DNA of 5,404 nucleotides from an uncultured Actinomycetes bacterium (GTDB lineage Bacteria; Actinomycetota; Actinomycetes; Nanopelagicales; Nanopelagicaceae), in NCBI GenBank assembly GCA_903852955.1, contig CAINSH010000212.1, forward strand, positions 1 through 5,404, written 5' to 3'. Below the pieces are notes generated by a model. That model ran no database searches and was not told the origin of the DNA. It worked only from the letters and a program-made list of their open reading frames with translations. Positions 1 to 5,404 of the stretch are shown here, in pieces (the first letter of the stretch is position 1; each line of letters opens with the position of its first letter). The translations under genes were made by a program, and so were the position numbers.

Positions 1-1107
1 CAACGTTGTAGTTAATAGACCAACCTGGGATTCAATTTCACTATCTCCGCCATGATGTCCCACCATCGCACCTTCTTTTTCACTTCGCGCTGGATCCAAT
101 AAAACAACATTGTTTTGCGCAATTGCAATAACTTCTCCCATGCGATCGATGGCATCGGCGCTGATTTGAGCACCAAACAGATTTTGTGTAATCGCATTTT
201 CTCTAGTTAAAACAGTTGCGCGATTACCTAGGAATTCTTGCCAAGTAGCGGCAACTTCTAGGCGAGCTCCCGGGCTATCTAATTCTGAGTTGAGGTAAAT
301 ATGTCGTGCGCGAGGCTCGCCACCGATCACGGCTACGCCATTTAATAAAGGATTGTCCTGGCCAATCACAATCTTTTCATCCACATTGATCATTCCATGA
401 TCAGAAGTCAGCCAAATTCGAACACCTTGTGGAAGTTCTTTCATTAAGTTAGCAAACATCTGGTCAATCATTGAAAGTGCGGCTAACCATTTTTCGCTGC
501 CTACCCCATCGCTGTGGCCAGCTGCATCTAAATCATTAACGTATAAGTAAACAAATGATGGTGTTTCCTTTAGCGCGGACCGGGTCTCTGCGATTAAATC
601 TGCCGAAACATTTGCGCCTTTGTATTTAGCACCACGGAACACTGCGCGCGTAAAGCCAGTGTTTTCATATCTTTTAGCCGCAACATGTGTGACATTTATA
701 TTTTCAGCTGCTGCTCGCTCAAAAAGAGTTGGTACTGGTTGCCAATTAACGGGGTCAACTCGCTCATCCCATTTCAGGGCATTTAATATGCGTCCACCAC
801 TTCGTGGCACTTGAACCGTATAACCCAACATTCCATGTGCTCCGGGTAACGTTCCAGTTGTTAGTGTGGCAAGAGATGTTGCAGTTGTTGACGGAAAAGA
901 AGTTTTAACTGTTCCAAATTTTGTTAGCCGTGAAATTGTTGGCATCGCATCGGAATAGTTATTTATTACATCTGCACCAAAGCCATCGATAAGAAAAAGT
1001 AGCTCGCGCCCAAATGGTGAGGATCCAACCGATAAAAGGTCTTGAGCCGTTGATAAACCCAACGCAGAAAAGATCGATGGAGTTATCTGCGACAAATGCA
1101 CGTTCAT
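1..1107 (-). CDS. Type I phosphodiesterase / nucleotide pyrophosphatase, alkaline phosphatase superfamily (C-terminus cut by window edge)
   Basis: This is an open reading frame of 369 codons that runs off the left edge without a stop. The start is ATG 1107-1105; in-frame TAG and TGA codons lie just upstream, so it cannot begin earlier. The metal and nucleophile set of the nucleotide pyrophosphatase/phosphodiesterase (NPP) family is readable in order: Asp41 in LLFLIDGFG, nucleophile Thr75 in FPSTTATSLATL, Asp194 and His198 in NDLDAAGH, Asp236-His237 in SDHGM, and His352 in GHHGGD. It should therefore be an active two-metal phosphodiester or pyrophosphate hydrolase. No signal peptide or membrane segment is seen at the N-terminus, which suggests a cytoplasmic enzyme. 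Since the last metal ligand is already present, probably only a short C-terminal piece is missing. It is divergent from the psuG gene. The substrate (nucleotide, nucleotide-sugar or other phosphodiester) cannot be decided; the family call is firm. Confidence 0.9.
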   Translation of the reverse strand, partial: MNVHLSQITPSIFSALGLSTAQDLLSVGSSPFGRELLFLIDGFGADVINNYSDAMPTISRLTKFGTVKTSFPSTTATSLATLTTGTLPGAHGMLGYTVQVPRSGGRILNALKWDERVDPVNWQPVPTLFERAAAENINVTHVAAKRYENTGFTRAVFRGAKYKGANVSADLIAETRSALKETPSFVYLYVNDLDAAGHSDGVGSEKWLAALSMIDQMFANLMKELPQGVRIWLTSDHGMINVDEKIVIGQDNPLLNGVAVIGGEPRARHIYLNSELDSPGARLEVAATWQEFLGNRATVLTRENAITQNLFGAQISADAIDRMGEVIAIAQNNVVLLDPARSEKEGAMVGHHGGDSEIESQVGLLTTTL

Positions 1108-1115
1108 ATCTTCTC

Positions 1116-1121
1116 ACTACA
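1116..1121 (-). promoter_or_regulatory. Possible -10 box of the phosphodiesterase gene
   Basis: On the minus strand the hexamer TGTAGT matches TATAAT at 4 of 6 positions and lies 8 bases before the ATG at 1107. If used, the transcript would begin at or within a couple of bases of the start codon. A GAGAAG run lies only 2 bases before the ATG, too close to be a good ribosome binding site. No -35 box is convincing. This is a weak call. Confidence 0.3.
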
Positions 1122-1126
1122 TCGGC

Positions 1127-1132
1127 TAAGGT
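1127..1132 (+). promoter_or_regulatory. Probable -10 box of psuG (leaderless type); may instead be a Shine-Dalgarno site
   Basis: TAAGGT fits the TANNNT form of actinobacterial -10 boxes and ends 6 bases before the psuG ATG at 1139, the spacing expected when transcription starts at the A of the start codon. The same bases (TAAGG) could pair with the 3' end of 16S rRNA at a normal distance, so the site is ambiguous between promoter and ribosome binding site. A promoter must lie in or near this 31-base gap because the upstream gene is divergent. Confidence 0.45.
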
Positions 1133-1138
1133 TGACCC

Positions 1139-2041
1139 ATGAACGGTGCAATTAAGTATTCGACCGAGGTTTCTGAGGCTTTAGCGCAAGGTAAGCCAAT
1201 CGTTGCCCTTGAATCTACGATTATTAGCCACGGTCTACCGCGACCTTCAAATCTTGAAGTAGCAAAAGAGTGCGAATCGATTATTCGAAAGCGTGGCGCG
1301 GTTCCTGCAACTATCGCCGTCCTTGATGGTGTCATTCACATAGGTCTAGAAGCTGGCGAACTAGAAGCAATTGCTAATCGAGATGATATTTACAAAGCAT
1401 CTAGCCGAGATTTGGCGATCATTGTGGCTTTAGGAAAAAGCGCCGCAACAACAGTTGCCGCAACCGCACATCTTGCAGCTTTTGCCGGCATCGAAGTTTT
1501 TGCAACTGGGGGCCTAGGTGGTGTCCATCGTGGTGCAAATGAATCTTTTGATGAATCTGCCGATTTAACTGCACTATCTGCATTGGATATGACCGTTGTA
1601 TGCGCCGGTGTGAAATCAATTCTAGATGTCCATGCAACTTTAGAGCGTTTAGAAACTTTGGCCATTGGTGTTGTTGGTTATAAGACTAATCGTTTTCCCG
1701 GTTTTTACTTGACTGATTCAGGTTTTGAAATCGAACATCGCGTTGATTCAGCTGAGGAAATCGCCTCTATTATCAAAGCGCGCAAATCTCTGCATACCTC
1801 TAACCACGCTTTGATTGTTGCGAACCCAGTTGAAAAAGAGATGCCTAAAGCACGTCATGACGAAATCCTTGCAACAGGTCTTACAAATGCTGCCAGCGAA
1901 GGCATCGATGGAAAATACGTCACCCCTTTTCTGCTCGAGCATTTTCACACTGCAAGCAAAGGTGAATCCCTTGCGATTAATACTGAAATTATTAAATCAA
2001 ACTGCGCACTAGCTGCAGATATTGCGGTTGCTCTCAAATGA
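1139..2041 (+). CDS. psuG: Pseudouridine-5'-phosphate glycosidase PsuG
   Basis: PsuG reversibly splits pseudouridine-5'-phosphate into uracil and ribose-5-phosphate, breaking a C-C glycosidic bond with a divalent metal (Mn2+ in the E. coli enzyme). It is a cytoplasmic enzyme, a trimer in characterised members. The 300-residue protein follows E. coli PsuG (312 residues, from memory) almost end to end. Visible blocks are ALESTIISHG, GAVPATIAVLDG, FATGGLGGVHRGA, VVCAGVKSILD and, late, VTPFLLEHF. The residues corresponding to E. coli Glu31, Lys93, Asp149 and Lys166 are present as Glu25, Lys86 (in YKASSRDL), Asp142 (in ESADL) and Lys159, with a constant offset through the last three. The protein looks intact and active. 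The ATG at 1139 sits right behind a -10-like box. The stop overlaps the start of the following kinase by 4 bases (ATGA), indicating one operon and translational coupling. Confidence 0.97.
   Translation: MNGAIKYSTEVSEALAQGKPIVALESTIISHGLPRPSNLEVAKECESIIRKRGAVPATIAVLDGVIHIGLEAGELEAIANRDDIYKASSRDLAIIVALGKSAATTVAATAHLAAFAGIEVFATGGLGGVHRGANESFDESADLTALSALDMTVVCAGVKSILDVHATLERLETLAIGVVGYKTNRFPGFYLTDSGFEIEHRVDSAEEIASIIKARKSLHTSNHALIVANPVEKEMPKARHDEILATGLTNAASEGIDGKYVTPFLLEHFHTASKGESLAINTEIIKSNCALAADIAVALK
2038..2041 (+). other. ATGA stop-start overlap coupling psuG to the kinase gene
   Basis: The kinase ATG (2038-2040) overlaps the psuG TGA (2039-2041). No Shine-Dalgarno sequence precedes this ATG, so translation of the kinase probably depends on ribosomes finishing psuG. 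This fixes the kinase start and supports roughly matched expression of the two enzymes. Confidence 0.85.
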
Positions 2042-2919
2042 AAAAAATCCTCTGCATCGGCGATTTAGCTCTAGATGTTATTTCGCAGTTAAAAGAGCCA
2101 ATTAATTACGGCAATGACACTGCCAGCCGTATCAGCAGCCACCCCGGCGGACAAGCAGCAAATGTTGCAACCTGGATTACACGTACACACTCAAAGTCTC
2201 AATTAGTTGCCCGCGTTGGAAATGATCCCGTTGGTTTTGCCCTCATTTCCGATCTAGATAAATACGGCGTAGAACATATGAATTTGATGCATTCAGGGCG
2301 TCCAACTGGCGTAGTCGTAATTCTGGTCGATTCAAATGGCGAACGAACAATGTTTCCTGACAATGGCGCAAATGCAGATTTAGAAGTAAGTGATTTACCT
2401 CCATTAGATGATGTTGACGGTGTGTATTTAAGCGGATATGCACTACTTGATTTTCGTAGCCGTGAGTCAGTCCTTGCAATGATTAAGAAAATTAAAGCTG
2501 CAGGAAAGCCGATTTTCTTTGATCCAACTACCACTGGTGCCATGAAGATTGTTTCTCGCGAAGAAGTCTTATCGTGGATCTCATTAATGGATGGAATCTT
2601 GCTTAATGCTGAAGAAGCGCTATACATCGGCGATGCAACTGATGTTGAAACCGCTGAAAAAAATATCACGGCATTTACTCCCCTCGTTGTAATCAAATTA
2701 GGTTCACGCGGTGCAATGGCAGTCCACAATGGCACTGCAGCAAAGGTTTCTGCAGTCACAACCAGTGTTGTTGATACAACTGGTGCAGGTGATTCATTTG
2801 CTGCTGGATTTATTCCAAAGTGGCTAGAAACTAGTGATTTAAAACAAGCTTTATCTGCCGGAACTGCACTTGCAGCAAAGTGTGTGGCAACAGTTGGGGC
2901 GCGCCCTCCACTGAATTAA
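2038..2919 (+). CDS. PfkB/ribokinase-family sugar kinase, probable pseudouridine kinase (PsuK-like)
   Basis: The 293-residue protein has the ribokinase fold signatures: an N-terminal GDLALDV strand, the substrate-binding GGQAANVA block (Gly37-Asn42), an NxxE metal motif at Asn190-Glu193 (NAEE), and the C-terminal PfkB signature DTTGAGDSF at 246-254, with Asp252 as the likely catalytic base and GAG as the anion hole. The family uses ATP to phosphorylate the 5'- or equivalent hydroxyl of sugars and nucleosides. Its overlap with psuG points to pseudouridine as substrate, giving pseudouridine-5'-phosphate for PsuG. The sequence itself does not prove this: the DTTGAGD motif is of general ribokinase type and I see no feature unique to E. 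coli PsuK. A ribokinase-like enzyme for another sugar or nucleoside is the main alternative. Family confidence is high; substrate confidence is moderate. Confidence 0.85.
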   Translation: MKKILCIGDLALDVISQLKEPINYGNDTASRISSHPGGQAANVATWITRTHSKSQLVARVGNDPVGFALISDLDKYGVEHMNLMHSGRPTGVVVILVDSNGERTMFPDNGANADLEVSDLPPLDDVDGVYLSGYALLDFRSRESVLAMIKKIKAAGKPIFFDPTTTGAMKIVSREEVLSWISLMDGILLNAEEALYIGDATDVETAEKNITAFTPLVVIKLGSRGAMAVHNGTAAKVSAVTTSVVDTTGAGDSFAAGFIPKWLETSDLKQALSAGTALAAKCVATVGARPPLN

Positions 2920-2932
2920 GCCGCTCTCTTGG

Positions 2933-2938
2933 CACAAT
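2933..2938 (+). promoter_or_regulatory. Possible -10 box of the parC-like gene
   Basis: CACAAT matches TATAAT at 4 of 6 positions and ends 7 bases before ATG 2946. A poor -35 candidate, CTGAAT, lies at 2911-2916 with a 16-base spacer. No Shine-Dalgarno sequence precedes either ATG 2937 or ATG 2946, which favours a leaderless start at 2946. The gene may also be read through from the psu operon, as no terminator hairpin lies in the 26-base gap. Confidence 0.4.
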
Positions 2939-2945
2939 GCTCCCC

Positions 2946-4478
2946 ATGGCTACTGCGAAGAACCCCGCGAAAACGGCGACCAAGGGTAAAAAACCTGTCG
3001 GTCCAAAGCCTGGTGAATATCCAGGAAAGATTGTTGATATTGATGTATCCAAAGAAGTTTCAGAATCTTTCCTTGAATATGCATACTCAGTAATTTATTC
3101 ACGTGCACTACCCGATGCACGTGATGGTTTGAAACCAGTTCACCGCAGAATTTTGCACCAGATGGCCGATATGGGACTTCGTCCAGAACGCGGACATGTA
3201 AAGAGTGCACGTGTTGTTGGTGAAGTAATGGGTAAGTTGCACCCTCACGGCGATGGTGCAATCTATGACGCACTCGTTCGCATGGCGCAATCTTTTTCAA
3301 TTCGACTTCCATTAATCGATGGCCACGGAAACTTTGGTTCTTTAGATGCCGGCCCCGCCGCGATGCGTTACACCGAAGCCCGTCTTGCAACTGCTGCAAT
3401 GGCAATGGTTGCAGAAGCCGATGAAGACACCGTTGACTTTGGCCCAAATTATGACGGACAACTTTCTGAGCCATTAGTTCTACCTGCTGCATATCCCAAC
3501 TTATTAGTAAATGGTGGATCAGGAATCGCAGTTGGTATGGCAACTAACATGGCCCCACATAACTTAGGCGAAGTTATCGCTGCAACTAAATTTCTGATTG
3601 AAAACCCAACTGCCACAGTCAAGCAGTTAATGAAATATGTTCCTGGCCCGGATTTTCCAACTGGTGGAGAAATTGTTGGTCTTGATGGTGTGCGCGAAGC
3701 GTATGCAACAGGTAAGGGCTCATTTAAGGTCCGCGCAACTGTTGAGATTGAAAAAGTTACATCACGTAAAATGGGAATCGTCATCAAAGAGCTTCCCTTT
3801 ACCATCGGACCTGAAAAAGTTGTCGAGCGCATTGCAGCCCTAGTTAAAAACAAGAAGATTCAGGGCATCAGCGACATTATCGATTTAACCGATGGCCAGA
3901 CCGGCACAAACGTTGTCATCGAATTAAAAAATGGTTTTGAACCAGAAGCCGTTCTTGAACAGCTCTACGCCCTAACCCCAATGGAAGATGCATTTTCGAT
4001 CAACGCTGTCGCCCTAGTTAAAGGCAAGCCACAGACCCTTGGTCTTAAAGAACTGCTTAAAGTATTCATTGAACACCGTATTGAAGTTGTTCGCCGTCGA
4101 AGTGAATACCGCAAAGCTAAAGCTGAGGCCCGCTTAACCCTCGTAGATGGATTATTAAAGGCGATTATCGATATTGATAAGGTCATCAAGATCATCCGCG
4201 CAAGTGATGATGCATCACAAGCTAAGGAAAAGCTGATTAAGGACTTTAAATTAAATGATGAACAAGCAACATATATTTTGGATATGCCGCTTCGTCGATT
4301 AACAAAGATGAGCAAACTTGAACTTGAAACCGAGCAAAAAGAACTAAAAACAACGATTGCAGAGTTAACTAAACTTCTAAAGAGTGAAGAAGCGATTAAA
4401 GCTCAAGTTTCTGATGAACTAACTGCAGTTGGTAAGTCATTTGCTACTCCTCGCAAAACCAGAATTGGCGCTGCCTAA
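2946..4478 (+). CDS. parC: Type IIA DNA topoisomerase subunit A (ParC/GyrA family), naturally lacking the C-terminal domain
   Basis: This is the DNA-breaking subunit that, with a ParE/GyrB-type ATPase subunit not in this window, passes one duplex through another. The winged-helix core is complete: SRALPDARDGLKPVHRRIL near residue 52, HPHGDGAIYDALVRMAQ at 99-115, and the catalytic Tyr142 in AAMRYTE, with the neighbouring Arg141. The tower block GSGIAVGMATN follows, with the conserved Ile that wedges DNA. The coiled coil and return helix (roughly 350-490) follow, and the protein ends at TPRKTRIGAA. That is where E. coli GyrA leaves its breakage-reunion domain (about residue 523), so the whole beta-pinwheel domain and any GyrA box are missing. 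Usual ParC or GyrA proteins have about 740 to 870 residues; this has 510. Absence of a GyrA box favours ParC over GyrA, but a second A subunit elsewhere would need to be checked. ATG 2946 is preferred: it begins a Lys/Ala/Pro tail, while ATG 2937 and ATG 2880 lack support, the latter overlapping the kinase. Confidence 0.92.
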   Translation: MATAKNPAKTATKGKKPVGPKPGEYPGKIVDIDVSKEVSESFLEYAYSVIYSRALPDARDGLKPVHRRILHQMADMGLRPERGHVKSARVVGEVMGKLHPHGDGAIYDALVRMAQSFSIRLPLIDGHGNFGSLDAGPAAMRYTEARLATAAMAMVAEADEDTVDFGPNYDGQLSEPLVLPAAYPNLLVNGGSGIAVGMATNMAPHNLGEVIAATKFLIENPTATVKQLMKYVPGPDFPTGGEIVGLDGVREAYATGKGSFKVRATVEIEKVTSRKMGIVIKELPFTIGPEKVVERIAALVKNKKIQGISDIIDLTDGQTGTNVVIELKNGFEPEAVLEQLYALTPMEDAFSINAVALVKGKPQTLGLKELLKVFIEHRIEVVRRRSEYRKAKAEARLTLVDGLLKAIIDIDKVIKIIRASDDASQAKEKLIKDFKLNDEQATYILDMPLRRLTKMSKLELETEQKELKTTIAELTKLLKSEEAIKAQVSDELTAVGKSFATPRKTRIGAA

Positions 4479-4491
4479 CCTCAAACGGTTA
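4476..4491 (+). repeat. Short inverted repeat over the parC stop codon
   Basis: TAACC at 4476-4480 is matched by GGTTA at 4487-4491 around a 6-base loop. The 5-base-pair stem is short, has no T-run after it, and its right arm overlaps the presumed -10 box of the next gene. It is not a terminator by normal rules and may be chance. Confidence 0.25.
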
Positions 4492-4495
4492 AACT
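4490..4495 (+). promoter_or_regulatory. Possible -10 box of the ABC-F gene
   Basis: TAAACT fits TANNNT (4 of 6 to TATAAT) and ends 5 bases before GTG 4501. No purine-rich ribosome binding site lies before the GTG, so a leaderless or near-leaderless transcript is plausible. Because parC ends only 22 bases upstream, read-through transcription is also possible. Confidence 0.4.
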
Positions 4496-4500
4496 ACGGC

Positions 4501-5404
4501 GTGATTTCAACCCAAGCGCTAGAACTACGAGCAGGTGCTCGCCTGCTGGTTAAAGGCGTAACTGTGCGAATCAATAGCGGTGACCGCATTGGTTTTGTGG
4601 GTCGAAACGGTGCTGGCAAATCAACGCTTGCAAAAGTATTAGCTGGTGAAACCATGCCGGCAGGTGGTGCGGTAAATCGCACAGGAAAAATCGGTTATCT
4701 GCCACAAGATCCACGAACTGGTGATGAACCAGGAACAGTTATTGAACGTATTTTATCTGCGCGCGATTTGGATCAAATTACTCATCGCATGCGCGCAGTT
4801 GAAGAAGAGATGGCAACTGCCCAGGATGAAGCGCTTGAAAAAGCAATGGAGCGTTACACACGCGTTGAGCATGAGTTCAGTGCAGCTGGTGGTTATGCAG
4901 CAACGGCTGAAGCTGAAGCGATTGCTACCTCACTAGGTGTTACTGAAGCCGTCTTTGGTCACGAACTCTCAACGCTTTCAGGTGGTCAGCGTCGGCGCAT
5001 TGAATTAGCTCGCATCCTTTTTAGCGGCGCAGAAACTCTTTTGCTCGATGAGCCTACAAACCACTTGGACGCCGATTCGATTATGTGGTTGCGCGAATTT
5101 TTAGCTAAATACTCAGGCGGCCTAGTAATTATTTCTCACGATGTAAACCTGATCGAAACCGTTGTAAATAAAGTCTTTTACTTAGATGCCAATCGCAACG
5201 TCATTGATGTTTACAACTTGGGTTGGAAAGCATATTTATTACAGCGCGAACAAGATGAGCATCGCCGAAAGAAAGAGCGCGCCAACGCAGAAAAGCGCGC
5301 GGAGATTTTGCAGAAGCAGGGCGAAAAGATGCGCGCTAAAGCATCTAAGGCAACTGCTGCGCAGGGAATGTTACGTCGAGCTGAAAAGCTTCGTAGCGGT
5401 CTTG
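4501..5404 (+). CDS. ABC-F family ATPase, N-terminal part (ribosome-associated type; cut by window edge)
   Basis: ABC-F proteins are soluble twin-ATPase proteins without membrane segments; characterised members act in the ribosomal E site on stalled or antibiotic-bound ribosomes. The window holds 301 codons covering the first nucleotide-binding domain and most of the linker. Visible motifs are Walker A GRNGAGKST (34-42, Lys40), Q-loop YLPQD (Gln69), a helical arm insertion (about 85-150), signature LSGGQ (159-163), Walker B LLLDEPTNHLD (180-190, Glu184 catalytic) and the switch His213 in ISHD. From about residue 235 a charged Arg/Lys/Glu-rich coiled coil begins, the inter-domain linker that approaches tRNA in ABC-F proteins. 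The start is GTG 4501: no in-frame ATG or GTG lies between it and the parC stop, and ISTQALELRAGARLL is the usual opening of an actinobacterial ABC-F subgroup. The second ATPase domain lies outside. Whether it gives antibiotic resistance or is a housekeeping factor cannot be told. Confidence 0.93.
   Translation, partial: MISTQALELRAGARLLVKGVTVRINSGDRIGFVGRNGAGKSTLAKVLAGETMPAGGAVNRTGKIGYLPQDPRTGDEPGTVIERILSARDLDQITHRMRAVEEEMATAQDEALEKAMERYTRVEHEFSAAGGYAATAEAEAIATSLGVTEAVFGHELSTLSGGQRRRIELARILFSGAETLLLDEPTNHLDADSIMWLREFLAKYSGGLVIISHDVNLIETVVNKVFYLDANRNVIDVYNLGWKAYLLQREQDEHRRKKERANAEKRAEILQKQGEKMRAKASKATAAQGMLRRAEKLRSGL

Noticed and set aside
620..814. Plus-strand open frame of 64 codons
   Set aside because: It lies inside the reading frame of the minus-strand phosphodiesterase, with no start signal or recognisable protein.
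2199..2759. Long minus-strand open frame (186 codons) opposite the kinase gene
   Set aside because: It is fully antisense to a kinase with complete family motifs, its product has no recognisable domain, and it is best explained as a codon-bias shadow.
2880..2945. Upstream ATG starts for the topoisomerase at 2880 and 2937
   Set aside because: Start 2880 would overlap the kinase by 40 bases and add residues unlike the family. Start 2937 adds only Met-Leu-Pro and has no better signal. The ATG at 2946 fits the basic tail and the -10-like box.
2950..3543. Minus-strand open frame of 197 codons opposite the topoisomerase gene
   Set aside because: Its His/Leu/Gln-rich product with no family motif mirrors a well-conserved plus-strand protein.
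4440..4500. The early parC stop as a frameshift or pseudogene
   Set aside because: The frame is intact to a natural domain end, every catalytic residue is kept, and the next gene begins 22 bases on, leaving no room for a shifted pinwheel domain. An assembly deletion cannot be excluded from one sequence.
4476..4500. Transcription terminator between parC and the ABC-F gene
   Set aside because: Only a 5-base-pair stem with no T-run is seen, overlapping the stop codon and the candidate -10 box.
1..5404. CRISPR array, insertion sequence, tRNA/rRNA, phage or defence system
   Set aside because: Nearly every base is explained by five ordinary coding genes. I saw no spaced direct repeats, transposase, terminal inverted repeats, tRNA-like folds or toxin-antitoxin pair.

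Overview
The window is a gene-dense piece of chromosome that looks like a low-GC, streamlined actinobacterium. G+C is about mid-40s percent, estimated from a few lines only. The actinobacterial signal is protein style: the N-terminus and first nucleotide-binding domain of the ABC-F protein, and the Lys/Ala/Pro-rich head of the topoisomerase subunit. Intergenic gaps are 31, 26 and 22 bases, plus one 4-base overlap, and TANNNT-like -10 boxes sit 5 to 8 bases before start codons, as in leaderless transcripts. Together these fit a freshwater acI / Nanopelagicales-type (Planktophila-like) genome. That placement is inference; no rRNA or other marker gene is present.

Layout: bases 1-1107, minus strand, are a type I phosphodiesterase / nucleotide pyrophosphatase of the alkaline phosphatase superfamily, with its C-terminus cut by the window edge. 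A 31-base divergent promoter region follows. Bases 1139-2041 (+) encode pseudouridine-5'-phosphate glycosidase PsuG, and 2038-2919 (+) a PfkB-family sugar/nucleoside kinase joined to it by an ATGA overlap. Bases 2946-4478 (+) encode a type IIA topoisomerase A subunit (ParC-like) of only about 510 residues, ending where the C-terminal beta-pinwheel domain normally begins. Bases 4501 to the end (+) encode an ABC-F ATPase, with its second half outside the window.

The kinase and glycosidase form a plausible pseudouridine catabolic pair: pseudouridine is phosphorylated to pseudouridine-5'-phosphate, which is split into uracil and ribose-5-phosphate. The divergent phosphodiesterase could act on nucleotides or other phosphodiesters, giving a loose nucleotide-salvage theme, but its substrate cannot be read from sequence. 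The topoisomerase and ABC-F genes are housekeeping (chromosome decatenation; ribosome-associated ATPase) and seem to have their own start signals while lying in line with the psu genes.

The most notable point is the ParC-like protein that lacks its C-terminal domain. I see no new defence system, mobile element, CRISPR array, tRNA or rRNA, and no stretch above 300 bases without a gene.
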